A DNA stretch of 32,941 nucleotides from Rhodospirillales bacterium (GTDB lineage Bacteria; Pseudomonadota; Alphaproteobacteria; Rhodospirillales; Magnetospirillaceae), in contig JACMLB010000400.1 in assembly GCA_014379805.1 (NCBI GenBank), forward strand, positions 1 to 32,941, given 5' to 3'. The notes beneath the pieces were generated by a model that saw only the letters and a program-made list of their open reading frames with translations, did not search any database and was not told the origin of the DNA. Of the stretch, positions 1 through 6,876 are shown one piece after another (the first letter of the stretch is position 1; every line of letters begins with the position of its first letter). Made by a program: the position numbers and the translations under genes.

Positions 1-1
1 T

Positions 2-535
2 AACGAGGAATTGGGAACCTACGACCAGATGAACCCGCCGATCCGTGAGGCACATCACCGCGACGGGCTGTTGCAGGCCATCGCCGACGGCGTGGACGAC
101 GTGCTGGGCAGCGACCACGCCCCCCACACCCGCGAGGAAAAGGACAAGCCCTATCCGCAATCGCCCTCGGGCATGACTGGCGTCCAAACCCTGGTGCCGC
201 TGATGCTGGACCACGTCAATGCCGGCCGCCTGACCCTGGAGCGTTTCGTCGATCTGACTTCCGCCGGCCCGGCCCGCATCTACGACATCGCCGGCAAGGG
301 CCGCATCGCCCTGGGCTATGACGCCGACTTCACCCTGGTGGACATGAAGGCCGAGCGGGTCATCACCAACCAGTGGATCGTCAGCCGCTGCGGCTGGACC
401 CCGTTCGACGGCAAGCGCGTCACCGGCTGGCCCATGGCCACCATCGTGCGGGGTAACCCGGTCATGATGGACGGCCAATTGGTGGGCGACCCGGTGGGCA
501 AGCCGGTGCGGTTCCAGGAAGCTTACCGGGAGTAG
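2..535 (+). CDS. pyrC: Dihydroorotase, C-terminal part (partial at window start)
   Basis: This is the C-terminal 177 residues of a dihydroorotase, the zinc amidohydrolase that cyclises carbamoyl-aspartate to dihydroorotate in cytosolic pyrimidine synthesis. The frame is open from base 2, so the gene begins outside the window. The fragment carries the GSDHAPH motif, whose Asp is the catalytic base in this family, followed by the loop rich in Pro and Ser and the segment PSGMTGVQT. The terminal beta-sandwich ends with GWPMATIVRGNPVM, a hallmark of the dihydroorotase and allantoinase group. Allantoinase or another cyclic amidohydrolase cannot be fully excluded without the N-terminal metal-binding motifs. 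It ends at TAG and is separated from the next gene by a promoter region. Confidence 0.85.
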   Translation, partial: NEELGTYDQMNPPIREAHHRDGLLQAIADGVDDVLGSDHAPHTREEKDKPYPQSPSGMTGVQTLVPLMLDHVNAGRLTLERFVDLTSAGPARIYDIAGKGRIALGYDADFTLVDMKAERVITNQWIVSRCGWTPFDGKRVTGWPMATIVRGNPVMMDGQLVGDPVGKPVRFQEAYRE

Positions 536-594
536 TGCCTGCCCTTCAGCCCACTAGGCGCCCCGGCCGCATTCTGGCATGATGTAAGTCGCGC

Positions 595-640
595 TGGACG
601 AAGCTCCTGCGCTGCACTATATGTTGCGAACGGTTCGCAA
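595..640 (+). promoter_or_regulatory. Promoter with overlapping perfect palindrome (probable autoregulatory operator)
   Basis: A candidate sigma-70 promoter has -35 TGGACG at 595-600, a 17-bp spacer and -10 TATATG at 618-623. Directly after it, TTGCGAAC-G-GTTCGCAA at 624-640 is a perfect inverted repeat with 8-bp arms and a 1-nt centre. It covers the expected transcription start, where a bound repressor would block initiation. The next gene encodes a PadR-like regulator, so autorepression is the simplest inference. Confidence 0.6.
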
Positions 641-664
641 TTGAGGCCGGGAAGGGTTCCCACC

Positions 665-1210
665 ATGTTCGCAGACAACACACTGACGCCGAAGGAAGCC
701 GTGCGGCTTTGTGCGCTGGGCATGATCGCCCGCGAGCCCATGCACTATTCCCAACTGGCCGGATCGGTGCGCCATTTCCTGTCGCGGGTGGCCGGCCCGC
801 AGCTGGACCTCATGGGCACCTCCATCGAGTTGCTGCGCTATGAAGGTCTGGTGGAAGCCCTGGACGGCGCCGGCATGGAAGACGACGCCCTGGTTGCCAT
901 CACCGAAGCCGGTCGGCACGAGTTGCACACCCTGCTGACCGCGCGCCTGCGCCCGGGCACCGATCTGTCCAAACTGATCATCGCGCTGAAGATGCGCTTC
1001 CTGGATTTGCTGGAGGCCAAGGAACAGCGCGCCCAGGCCGATCTGCTGTGCGAGATGGTGGAAAGCGAGCTGACCCGCCTGCTGGATCTGCGCGGCACCT
1101 TCGCCACCAACGATTCCGATCCCTGCCACCTGACCGATTGGCTCGACCACGACATCTCGTTGCTGGAGACCCGGCTGGCCTGGCTGGAAGCCTTCCACGA
1201 CCGCCTGTGA
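665..1210 (+). CDS. PadR-like winged-helix transcriptional regulator
   Basis: A 181-residue cytosolic protein. Residues 8-85 look like a winged helix: a helical start (LTPKEAVRLCALGMIA), a recognition-helix region near 45-60 and a wing ending at LVAITEAGR. Residues 97-181 form a helical tail ending in SLLETRLAWLEAF, like the dimerising C-terminal helix of long PadR/Vir-type regulators. PadR proteins are usually repressors that bind palindromes in their own promoters, and such a palindrome lies at 624-640. The ATG at 665 is preferred over the TTG at 641 because GGAAGGG precedes it and the TTG abuts the operator. radC starts 10 bp downstream, so the two may share a transcript. The family assignment is by overall pattern only; the ligand is unknown. 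Confidence 0.6.
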   Translation: MFADNTLTPKEAVRLCALGMIAREPMHYSQLAGSVRHFLSRVAGPQLDLMGTSIELLRYEGLVEALDGAGMEDDALVAITEAGRHELHTLLTARLRPGTDLSKLIIALKMRFLDLLEAKEQRAQADLLCEMVESELTRLLDLRGTFATNDSDPCHLTDWLDHDISLLETRLAWLEAFHDRL

Positions 1211-1220
1211 CCCACAGCTT

Positions 1221-1928
1221 GTGACTGTCGCACCCACCCTGCCCGGCCTGGACGAGAAAGCCCCCCATTATGTGGGGCACCGGGAGCGGCTGCGTGAGCG
1301 CTTCATCGCCAATCCCGATTCCCTGCCCGATTACGAGATGCTGGAATTGCTATTGGCAACCGCCATCCCGCGCAAGGACGTCAAGCCCATCGCCAAGGCG
1401 CTGATGAACCGTTACGGCAGCTTCGCAGATGTCATTAGCGCCGATTACCACCATCTGGTTCTGGCCGAAGGCCTGGGGCCGGCCTCGGCCGCCGTTATCA
1501 AGCTGGTGCAGGAAGCGGCGCTGCGGTTGGCGAAGTTGTCGGTAATGAACCAGCCGGTGCTGTCGTCCTGGGACGCGCTGCTGGACTATTGCAACGCCGC
1601 CATGGCCCGGCTGCCCACCGAGCAATTCCGCCTGCTGTTCCTGAACCACAAGAACGCCCTGATCGCCGACGAATTGCAGCAAAAGGGCACGGTGGACCAC
1701 ACGCCGCTGTATCCGCGCGAAGTGATCAAGCGCGCTTTGGCGCTGAATGCCTCGGCCATCATCATGGTTCACAACCACCCGTCAGGCGATCCGACGCCGT
1801 CCAAGGCCGATATCGAGATGACGCGGGCGGTGCGCGACGCGCTCAAGGCCGTCTCCATCACCCTGCACGACCATTTGATTATGGGCCGCAAGGGCCATAC
1901 CAGCTTTAAGAGCGTGGGGTTGCTATAG
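1221..1928 (+). CDS. radC: RadC family JAB-domain protein
   Basis: A 235-residue protein of normal RadC length. The N-terminal part has a helix-hairpin-helix region (LAEGLGPASA, residues 81-90). The C-terminal half is a JAB/MPN metalloprotease-like domain with Glu134 (TEQFRLLFLN), the zinc motif HNHPSGD at 184-190 and Asp197, so all expected metal ligands are present. RadC was named from a DNA-repair phenotype later attributed to another gene, and its biochemical role is unsettled. The start is GTG at 1221 without a strong ribosome binding site, and the reading frame continues naturally from there (TLPGLDEKAPHYVGHRERL is typical). It follows the PadR-like gene by 10 bp and precedes the peroxiredoxin gene by 58 bp. 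Confidence 0.93.
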   Translation: MTVAPTLPGLDEKAPHYVGHRERLRERFIANPDSLPDYEMLELLLATAIPRKDVKPIAKALMNRYGSFADVISADYHHLVLAEGLGPASAAVIKLVQEAALRLAKLSVMNQPVLSSWDALLDYCNAAMARLPTEQFRLLFLNHKNALIADELQQKGTVDHTPLYPREVIKRALALNASAIIMVHNHPSGDPTPSKADIEMTRAVRDALKAVSITLHDHLIMGRKGHTSFKSVGLL

Positions 1929-1986
1929 GCTGGAACCGCCTTCGCCCCGCAGATGTTGCTAAACCAAAAATCATGGAGCACCAGCG

Positions 1987-2514
1987 ATGCAAGTTCCGAA
2001 AGTTACCTTCAAGACCCGCGTGCGCAACGAAGCCTTGGGCGGTCCCAATCCGTTCGAGTGGAAAGACCTGACCAGCGACGAGATCTTCAAGGGCAAGAAG
2101 GTGGTGGTGTTCTCGCTGCCCGGCGCCTTCACCCCGACCTGCTCGACCAGCCACCTGCCCCGCTACGAAGAACTGTACGAAGACTTCAAGAAGCTGGGCG
2201 TGGATGCCATCGTCTGCCTGTCGGTCAACGATGCCTTCGTCATGTACCAATGGGGCAAGGCGCAAGGGGCCAACAAGGTCTTCCTGCTGCCCGACGGCAA
2301 CGCTGAATTCACCCGCAAGATGGGCATGCTGGTGGACAAGTCCAATCTGGGCTTCGGCATGCGCAGCTGGCGCTATTCCATGTTCGTCGATAACGGCGAA
2401 GTGGTGAAGGTGTTCGCCGAGCCGGGCTTCGACGACAACTGCCCGACCGACCCGTTCGAAGTGTCCGACGCCGACACCATGTTGACCTGGCTGAAGGGCA
2501 ACCAGGCGGCGTAA
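1987..2514 (+). CDS. Peroxiredoxin, Prx5/hyPrx type
   Basis: A 175-residue thiol peroxidase that reduces hydrogen peroxide and organic peroxides in the cytosol. The active-site motif PGAFTPTC places the peroxidatic cysteine at residue 52, and the supporting Thr49 is present. Further cysteines lie in AIVCLSV and in FDDNCPTDP; the latter is a candidate resolving residue. The conserved segment [13 protein letters not shown] is characteristic of the Prx5 group. The protein lacks the C-terminal glutaredoxin domain found in hybrid Prx5 enzymes of some bacteria, so a separate glutaredoxin or thioredoxin must recycle it. GGAG lies 8 nt before the ATG, and the gene ends in a strong terminator. Confidence 0.93.
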   Translation: MQVPKVTFKTRVRNEALGGPNPFEWKDLTSDEIFKGKKVVVFSLPGAFTPTCSTSHLPRYEELYEDFKKLGVDAIVCLSVNDAFVMYQWGKAQGANKVFLLPDGNAEFTRKMGMLVDKSNLGFGMRSWRYSMFVDNGEVVKVFAEPGFDDNCPTDPFEVSDADTMLTWLKGNQAA

Positions 2515-2520
2515 CGACCA

Positions 2521-2562
2521 CGATCCCCGCGTCCGGGTAGACGGGTGCGGGGATCGATTTTT
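2521..2562 (+). terminator. Rho-independent terminator after peroxiredoxin
   Basis: A perfect 10-bp inverted repeat (CGATCCCCGC at 2521-2530, GCGGGGATCG at 2547-2556) with a 16-nt loop is followed by ATTTTTA. It begins 7 bp after the peroxiredoxin stop codon. Confidence 0.88.
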
Positions 2563-2645
2563 AGAAACGAATAGAACGAGCGCATTCAGGGGAGCGGCGT
2601 TCAAAGCGACTCTTCCGGGCAAACGCAGCCCATTAAAAAACCCTG

Positions 2646-2674
2646 TTGTTGCCCCTTGGCCGAATCTTTATAAT
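2646..2674 (+). promoter_or_regulatory. Sigma-70 promoter of the MarR-family gene (leaderless)
   Basis: The -10 is a perfect TATAAT at 2669-2674. Seventeen bases upstream is TTGTTG at 2646-2651 as a weak -35. The start codon at 2683 is only 8 bases past the -10, so transcription is expected to begin at or within a few bases of the ATG, and no ribosome binding site fits between them. Confidence 0.7.
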
Positions 2675-2682
2675 CCGCCGCC

Positions 2683-3150
2683 ATGAACCAGCCATACTTC
2701 GATATCGTCCGAATGATCGAGCGTCTTCACCGTCATTTCCTTGACGTATTGCGGACGGAAATGCGGCGTCTGGGCATTGAAGACATCAATGCCGTCCAGG
2801 CTTTGCTGCTTTACAATATCGGCGATAACGAAGTGGTGATCCGCGACCTTAAGGATCGCGGCTACTATCAGGGCTCCAACGTTTCCTACAACATCAAGGC
2901 GCTGACCGAGTACGGCTACCTGATGCAGGAGCGTTCGCCCCACGACCGTCGCTCGGTGCGCCTGAAGCTGACGGAAAAGGGACTGGATCTGTGCAACGCC
3001 GTGCGCAAGTTGCAGGACGATCTGTCCACCGTACTGGGCGGCAGCGAAGACACCGCCAAGATGCTGGAGACCACGCTGGCGACCATGCAGCGGGTCGAGC
3101 GCACCTGGACCGACTTCATCCATTACGGCCGCCCGCGCCCGCTTACCTAG
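2683..3150 (+). CDS. MarR-family transcriptional regulator, LdtR-like
   Basis: A 155-residue winged-helix regulator. Residues 1-30 are a dimerisation helix (FDIVRMIERLHRHFLDVLRTE). The DNA-binding part runs through about 35-105, with a recognition helix near GSNVSYNIKALTEYG and the wing SPHDRRSVRLKLTEKG, the classic MarR D-R-R pattern. The C-terminal helices close the dimer. The N-terminus and the GYYQGSNVSYN segment resemble the LdtR group of alphaproteobacteria, which in Liberibacter controls a transpeptidase and stress tolerance; that role is not shown here. The promoter abuts the ATG, so translation is probably leaderless. It has no obvious operon partner, since the genes downstream run in the opposite direction. 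Confidence 0.82.
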   Translation: MNQPYFDIVRMIERLHRHFLDVLRTEMRRLGIEDINAVQALLLYNIGDNEVVIRDLKDRGYYQGSNVSYNIKALTEYGYLMQERSPHDRRSVRLKLTEKGLDLCNAVRKLQDDLSTVLGGSEDTAKMLETTLATMQRVERTWTDFIHYGRPRPLT

Positions 3151-3151
3151 A

Positions 3152-3178
3152 GCATGATCCGATCGCTTCGGATCATGC
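3152..3178. repeat. Intergenic inverted repeat after the MarR gene
   Basis: GCATGATCCGA at 3152-3162 pairs perfectly with TCGGATCATGC at 3168-3178 around a 5-nt loop. It sits 1 base after the regulator's stop codon and lacks a T-run, so it may act as a 3' stabilising hairpin rather than a full terminator. Confidence 0.55.
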
Positions 3179-3233
3179 AGCCGCCATTGCGGCGGCGGCC
3201 AAGCAGGCGGAGCCTGCGCCCGGCGAGGGCTAA

Positions 3234-3279
3234 ACAAAAAAACTAGACCGATCCGACATGGTCGGAAATCGGTCTAGTT
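3234..3279 (-). terminator. Intrinsic terminator of the tadG-tadE operon
   Basis: AACTAGACCGAT at 3241-3252 pairs with ATCGGTCTAGTT at 3268-3279, with an inner CCGAC/GTCGG stem. Read on the - strand, the hairpin is followed by a T-rich run from the A-tract at 3234-3240. The stop codon of the TadE gene (3274-3276) lies inside the stem. Confidence 0.85.
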
Positions 3280-3651
3280 CCGCGGAAACCTTGAGGTCGC
3301 CGAAAGGGCCATGTTGCCATAGGGCAACAAGCCTGCGGTCGCGAACTGAAAATTGTGCGTCAGCTGAACGGTAACCGTTGCCGCATTATTCGTTACGTTC
3401 ACCGTCACCTCACCGCTATTCAATCCCACCAGATGGGCCTGCGCCTTGGCGGTGATTTCAGCGTTGCTGGCGCTGCTGTGGGCGATGGCGTAGCGGCTAG
3501 CCTCTTCGGCGGCGAATTGCAGGGTCGAGTGGGCCCACATCACCCGCCCCAATTCCATAGTGCCAAGCAACAGGACAAGAAAAACCGGCAACACCAGGGC
3601 GAACTCCACCGCCGTGGCACCCCGCCTGTCCTGGAAAAGCCTGCGCAACAT
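3274..3651 (-). CDS. tadE: TadE-like pseudopilin
   Basis: A 125-residue inner-membrane pseudopilin of the Tad pilus system. The N-terminus has a prepilin-type processing site, with Gly11 followed by ATAVE placing Glu16 at position +5, then a hydrophobic helix (FALVLPVFLVLLLGTMELG). The rest is a small periplasmic domain rich in Ser, Thr and Val. TadE and TadF are minor subunits processed by the TadV peptidase and are needed for pilus assembly. It is the last gene of a three-gene operon whose stop codon is buried in the terminator hairpin, and it starts 13 bp after the preceding gene. All three products share the membrane-anchored TadE architecture. Confidence 0.88.
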   Translation of the reverse strand: MLRRLFQDRRGATAVEFALVLPVFLVLLLGTMELGRVMWAHSTLQFAAEEASRYAIAHSSASNAEITAKAQAHLVGLNSGEVTVNVTNNAATVTVQLTHNFQFATAGLLPYGNMALSATSRFPRN

Positions 3652-3664
3652 GTTCGCCCCTCCC

Positions 3665-4105
3665 CTAATAGCGCAAGGTGGCGTCGGCGCTGAGCGCCAC
3701 CGTCGGCCCCACCCCGGGATAAGTGAACAGCGTCGGATAGGCCTCCGTCACCTGGACGGTGACGTAATTGCGCGAATTGCCGTCGGCGCAAGTGGAACCA
3801 CAGACGATGGCGCTGCCGTCGCTGCAACCGCATTGGGTGCTGACCGCCACGGTCAGCCGGCTGGCCACCAAATCCTCCGTCGCCAGTTCCACGGCTTGGC
3901 GAATATTTGCGATGTTGGCGGGATCGGTCATGGCCGTCTGGGCGCCGGCCCGCGCTGCGCTCGACAGCCTGATACGCTCATTCACCGCCAGCCCGAAATC
4001 TGCAACACCCAGTGCAATGGCTAGCAAAAATGGCGCAGCCAGCGCCATCTCCACCGCCGCCGCCCCGCTGCGGCATGCCCATAGCTTGGCTGTAAGCCCA
4101 CGCAT
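3665..4105 (-). CDS. TadE/TadF-like pseudopilin
   Basis: A 146-residue membrane-anchored pseudopilin. Gly14 is followed by AAAVE, placing Glu19 at +5 of the presumed cleavage site, and then a hydrophobic segment (ALAAPFLLAIALGVADFG). The periplasmic part contains an unusual cluster of four cysteines (TQCGCSDGS and VCGSTCADG) that could form disulfides. The ATG at 4105 is chosen because GGTGGAG lies just upstream, overlapping the end of the TadG gene, and because the pseudopilin N-terminus begins there; a longer reading to 4222 would add an unrelated basic extension inside tadG. The start is 2 bp after the TadG stop codon, implying coupled translation. It probably fills the TadF role. Confidence 0.82.
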   Translation of the reverse strand: MRGLTAKLWACRSGAAAVEMALAAPFLLAIALGVADFGLAVNERIRLSSAARAGAQTAMTDPANIANIRQAVELATEDLVASRLTVAVSTQCGCSDGSAIVCGSTCADGNSRNYVTVQVTEAYPTLFTYPGVGPTVALSADATLRY

Positions 4106-4107
4106 GA

Positions 4108-5373
4108 TCACTCCACCAACGTTGGCTTGCGCACGATGGCGGGAATGCCTTTGCCGTCGCAATTGTTTTCCAGACTGGCATTGCCGGTGAAGGTTACCGA
4201 GCGGCCCAGCAGCCGGGTGCAACCGCCGCCATTGCTGCTGCCGCCAGAAAAACGGATCTCCTGGCTGGGAATATAGATCACGCCGGTCAGTTCCATGCCG
4301 GCCCCGCCGTTGAAGGTGTTGGTGCCGCTGGAGCTGGCCGTGCGGTTTTGATAAATCACCACGCCCGAATAGGCCCCCGAGGTCGGCGCCTGCAGATCGA
4401 TCGTGGCGTTGCCGTTAATGTTGACCGTTGCCACATCGCTGCCCGAGCCGGTCAGGATGATGGTCACCCCAGTGCCGGACAGGGTTGCGCCGGCATTGAC
4501 GCGGAATTGGCCGCCATCAACGATGTAAACTCCGGGCAGGAAAGTCACATTGGCCTGAGCGTTGAAGGTGACGCCGCCACACCATGTGGTGGGCGAAATG
4601 GTCTCGGTGTTTTTGTAGCTGGACTTCGCCGAGCAGGCCCCCGAGGGCGGGATGGGCAAGTTCTCGAAGGGATCGGGGATTGCGGAGGAATGGGTGATGC
4701 GGGTGTCCACCAGCAACTGCCCGGCCCCTTGCTGGGCATAGCCGCCCACCGTTTCGATAAACTTCGCTGCCAAGGTGGCCGAACCGGAGATGAGCAAGGC
4801 CTGATCATTGTCCGAATTGGCGGCGACGCCGCAATTTTCCAAGTTGATGGTGGCATTGCCAGTGAACTCAGCGGTGTCGGCGGAGGCCTTGTCCAGGGCG
4901 ACCACGCAATAATCGCCAGGGGAACCGGCAAGGGCGACGGCACGGGCGGACACTTGGATGGAGTCCAGGAACAGTTTCGCCAGCAGCAGGGTCTCGGCCC
5001 GGTTAACCCGAACTTCCACTGCCTGGGCATTGCCCACATAGGCACCGGAAATGGGCGGAGTATTCACCGTAACCGTGAATGGCTGGTCCGCGGAATGGGC
5101 GTTCCTGCGGGCGTCCAACGCCGCCACGGTGCTGATGGTGGACACCGAGGACGAACGCGTAACCTCCCACGCACCTGAAATCGCACCACCATCCGCCGCC
5201 GATTGGAGGTCGCGTTTGGAGGCGAACCACAGGCTGGTCTCCACCCCCAATGACGCCATGCCCATAAGCACCGGCAATACCAGGGCCAGCACGATGGCAA
5301 CCGAGCCCTTGGTCTCCCTGAGAAGACGGGCGGCAACAGCCGTGACCGATCCAAATGCACTGAGCGATGCCAT
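4108..5373 (-). CDS. tadG: TadG-like pilus assembly protein
   Basis: A 421-residue protein with a TadE-type membrane anchor near residues 23-50 (GSVAIVLALVLPVLMGMASLG) and a long periplasmic part. The presumed site after Gly23 reads SVAIV, so the Glu usually found at +5 is replaced by Val28; it may not be processed like the pseudopilins. Segment LQSAADGGAISGAWEV is typical of TadG-related proteins. From about residue 150 the protein is rich in short Gly, Ala, Asn and Thr repeats (FTGNATINLENC, VTFNAQANVTFLPG, VNINGNATIDLQ), which suggests a beta-helix-like exported domain. No von Willebrand A motif was seen. It heads a TadG-TadF-TadE operon with its own promoter. Confidence 0.82.
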   Translation of the reverse strand: MASLSAFGSVTAVAARLLRETKGSVAIVLALVLPVLMGMASLGVETSLWFASKRDLQSAADGGAISGAWEVTRSSSVSTISTVAALDARRNAHSADQPFTVTVNTPPISGAYVGNAQAVEVRVNRAETLLLAKLFLDSIQVSARAVALAGSPGDYCVVALDKASADTAEFTGNATINLENCGVAANSDNDQALLISGSATLAAKFIETVGGYAQQGAGQLLVDTRITHSSAIPDPFENLPIPPSGACSAKSSYKNTETISPTTWCGGVTFNAQANVTFLPGVYIVDGGQFRVNAGATLSGTGVTIILTGSGSDVATVNINGNATIDLQAPTSGAYSGVVIYQNRTASSSGTNTFNGGAGMELTGVIYIPSQEIRFSGGSSNGGGCTRLLGRSVTFTGNASLENNCDGKGIPAIVRKPTLVE

Positions 5374-5404
5374 TTACTTGTTCCATGACAAAACAGTCTA
5401 CCGA

Positions 5405-5433
5405 ATTATACGCCATTCCACCGGAATAGGCAA
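5405..5433 (-). promoter_or_regulatory. Sigma-70 promoter of the tadG operon with spacer inverted repeat
   Basis: On the - strand, -35 TTGCCT (5428-5433), a 17-bp spacer and a perfect -10 TATAAT (5405-5410). The spacer holds ATTCC-3 nt-GGAAT (5415-5427). Further upstream lies a second repeat, ACTTGAA at 5441-5447 and TTCAAGT at 5462-5468. Both repeats could bind regulators. Confidence 0.7.
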
Positions 5434-5500
5434 ATTCGTCACTTGAAAATACTCAATGCCATTCAAGTAAATTGCGATCTGTTTTTTAAGTATATTACGG

Positions 5501-5971
5501 CTATTTGGGCGGGGCGGCCGCAGCCGGTGCTGCGGGGGCCGCCGGAGCGGGCGCTCCACCGGCGGCCTTTTCGGCGGCGCGCACGCAGGTGGTGGCGCAC
5601 GAGAATACGGCGTTCAGACCGCCTGATTTGACGTCCTTGCCAGCACCATAGGTGACGGTCACGCTGCCCACGCCGCCGGCGTGGACCACAATGGCCGCAT
5701 CCAACATTGCCTGATGGCTGCCGTCCAACACCATCAGCGAGGTGGAGCCCACCTGCTTGCCGAATACCACCACCCGAGTCGGCGATTCCACCGAGACGTC
5801 GGCCACCGTGGGATCGCCGATAATGACCTGACGGGCGGGCTTGTCGAGCAGCAGCAGCACGGCATGCCCCGCCCCAACCTCAACCGGTGCGCCGGCCCCG
5901 GCGACGGCAGAGGAGGCCGTCAAGGCGAACGCCGCGACCATCACGCATTTGGTTAGAAACCGGCCGGCCAT
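5501..5971 (-). CDS. Orphan pilus/secretin N-domain protein (T2SS-T3SS pil_N-like)
   Basis: A 156-residue predicted periplasmic protein. Residues 1-26 form a signal peptide. Residues 29-98 match the N-terminal domain of CpaC/RcpA secretins (VLLLLDKPARQVIIGDPTVADVSV, then VVVFGKQVGSTSLMVLD). No secretin channel domain follows. The tail has Cys125 and Cys129 and ends in an Ala/Pro-rich stretch. The ATG at 5971 is preferred to TTG 5989 and GTG 5983 because the signal peptide begins there and GGGGGCGAG lies just upstream. It may pair with the CpaC N-domain in the same locus or help stabilise the secretin; that is inference. It is divergent from the tadD-like gene and shares a control region with it. 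Confidence 0.78.
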   Translation of the reverse strand: MAGRFLTKCVMVAAFALTASSAVAGAGAPVEVGAGHAVLLLLDKPARQVIIGDPTVADVSVESPTRVVVFGKQVGSTSLMVLDGSHQAMLDAAIVVHAGGVGSVTVTYGAGKDVKSGGLNAVFSCATTCVRAAEKAAGGAPAPAAPAAPAAAAPPK

Positions 5972-6008
5972 ACTCGCCCCCACGGACAAAGTTTATTCGA
6001 GACAAACA

Positions 6009-6071
6009 ATGATAGCGCACCAATCTTTCCTATGGCAACATTGCCGTTATCCAAGTAATTACATGTAATTA
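6009..6071. promoter_or_regulatory. Divergent promoters sharing a symmetric -35, plus 16-bp palindrome
   Basis: GGCAA-CA-TTGCC at 6034-6045 provides back-to-back -35 boxes. To the left, TTGCCA with an 18-bp spacer and -10 TATCAT (6009-6014) serves the orphan pil_N gene. To the right, TTGCCG with a 17-bp spacer and -10 TGTAAT (6064-6069) serves the tadD-like gene. The perfect palindrome TAATTACATGTAATTA at 6056-6071 covers the rightward -10. Confidence 0.55.
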
Positions 6072-6108
6072 TACGGATTTTTGCGAAATCTCCGCTGGAG
6101 CCGCCATC

Positions 6109-6864
6109 ATGCGCCGCTTTGCCCCGTTCCTGATCCCGCTGTTGCTGACGGGCTGCGCCGCCGTCACCATGGAGACGGCGGGCGAAGATGTGATTGCGCG
6201 CGCGGTGGAACCCAGCCTGCGCGCCGCCGCTGCCAACGCCGAGGCCAATAACGACTGGAAGGGCGCCGCCCAGCATTGGGGCACACTGCACCAACGCCAC
6301 CCCGAGGACACCGCCATCAGCCTGTCCCTGGCGCGGTCATGGCGCTATGGCGGACAGCCGCAACAGGCCGCCGACCTTATGCAAGACACGCTGTCCCGCA
6401 CAGGCCGCGATGTGCCTGTGCTGATCGAATTGGGAAAGGATTATCTGGCGGCAGAGCGGCTGGGCTTGGCCCTGAAAATTCTGGAAGAAGCCAGAGCCAA
6501 GGCGCCGGACATTTGGGACATCCATTCGGCCATGGGCGTGGCGCTGGATTCCCTGGGCCGCTATCCCGAGGCCCAGGGAGCCTATGAGCGCGCCCTGGAA
6601 TTGGCCCCAGACAACCCGGTGGTGCTGAACAATTTGGGACTGTCCCAAGCCCAGTCGGGCCAGTTGTCCATTGCGATAGACACCCTGCAACGGGCCAACG
6701 AACACCCCGGCGCCGGGCCCCAACTGCGCCAAAATCTTGCCCTGCTGCTGGCCCTGAAAGGCGACGCCCCCGCCGCCGAACGCATGGCCGCCAAGGATTT
6801 GCCCCCCGACATGGTGCGCACCAATGCCGGAATTTACCGCACCCTGGCCGGGGCGGCGCGGTAG
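6109..6864 (+). CDS. tadD: TadD-like TPR lipoprotein
   Basis: A 251-residue lipoprotein. The signal peptide ends in the lipobox LLTGC, giving acylated Cys16. Residues about 40-235 form tetratricopeptide repeats, seen for example in MGVALDSLGRYPEAQGAYERALELAPDNP and the following VLNNLGLSQAQSGQLSIAIDTLQ. TadD is the presumed pilotin that brings the Tad secretin to the outer membrane. GGAG lies 8 nt before the ATG. The gene faces the main tad operon and converges with it, with only 12 bp before the stop codon of the VF530 gene. It is the one tad gene here on the + strand, driven by a divergent promoter shared with the orphan pil_N gene. Confidence 0.85.
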   Translation: MRRFAPFLIPLLLTGCAAVTMETAGEDVIARAVEPSLRAAAANAEANNDWKGAAQHWGTLHQRHPEDTAISLSLARSWRYGGQPQQAADLMQDTLSRTGRDVPVLIELGKDYLAAERLGLALKILEEARAKAPDIWDIHSAMGVALDSLGRYPEAQGAYERALELAPDNPVVLNNLGLSQAQSGQLSIAIDTLQRANEHPGAGPQLRQNLALLLALKGDAPAAERMAAKDLPPDMVRTNAGIYRTLAGAAR

Positions 6865-6876
6865 CCCCTACTCGCG

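Noticed and set aside
3152-3178. Inverted repeat after the MarR gene as a full terminator
   Set aside because: There is no T-run after the stem on either side; kept only as a repeat.
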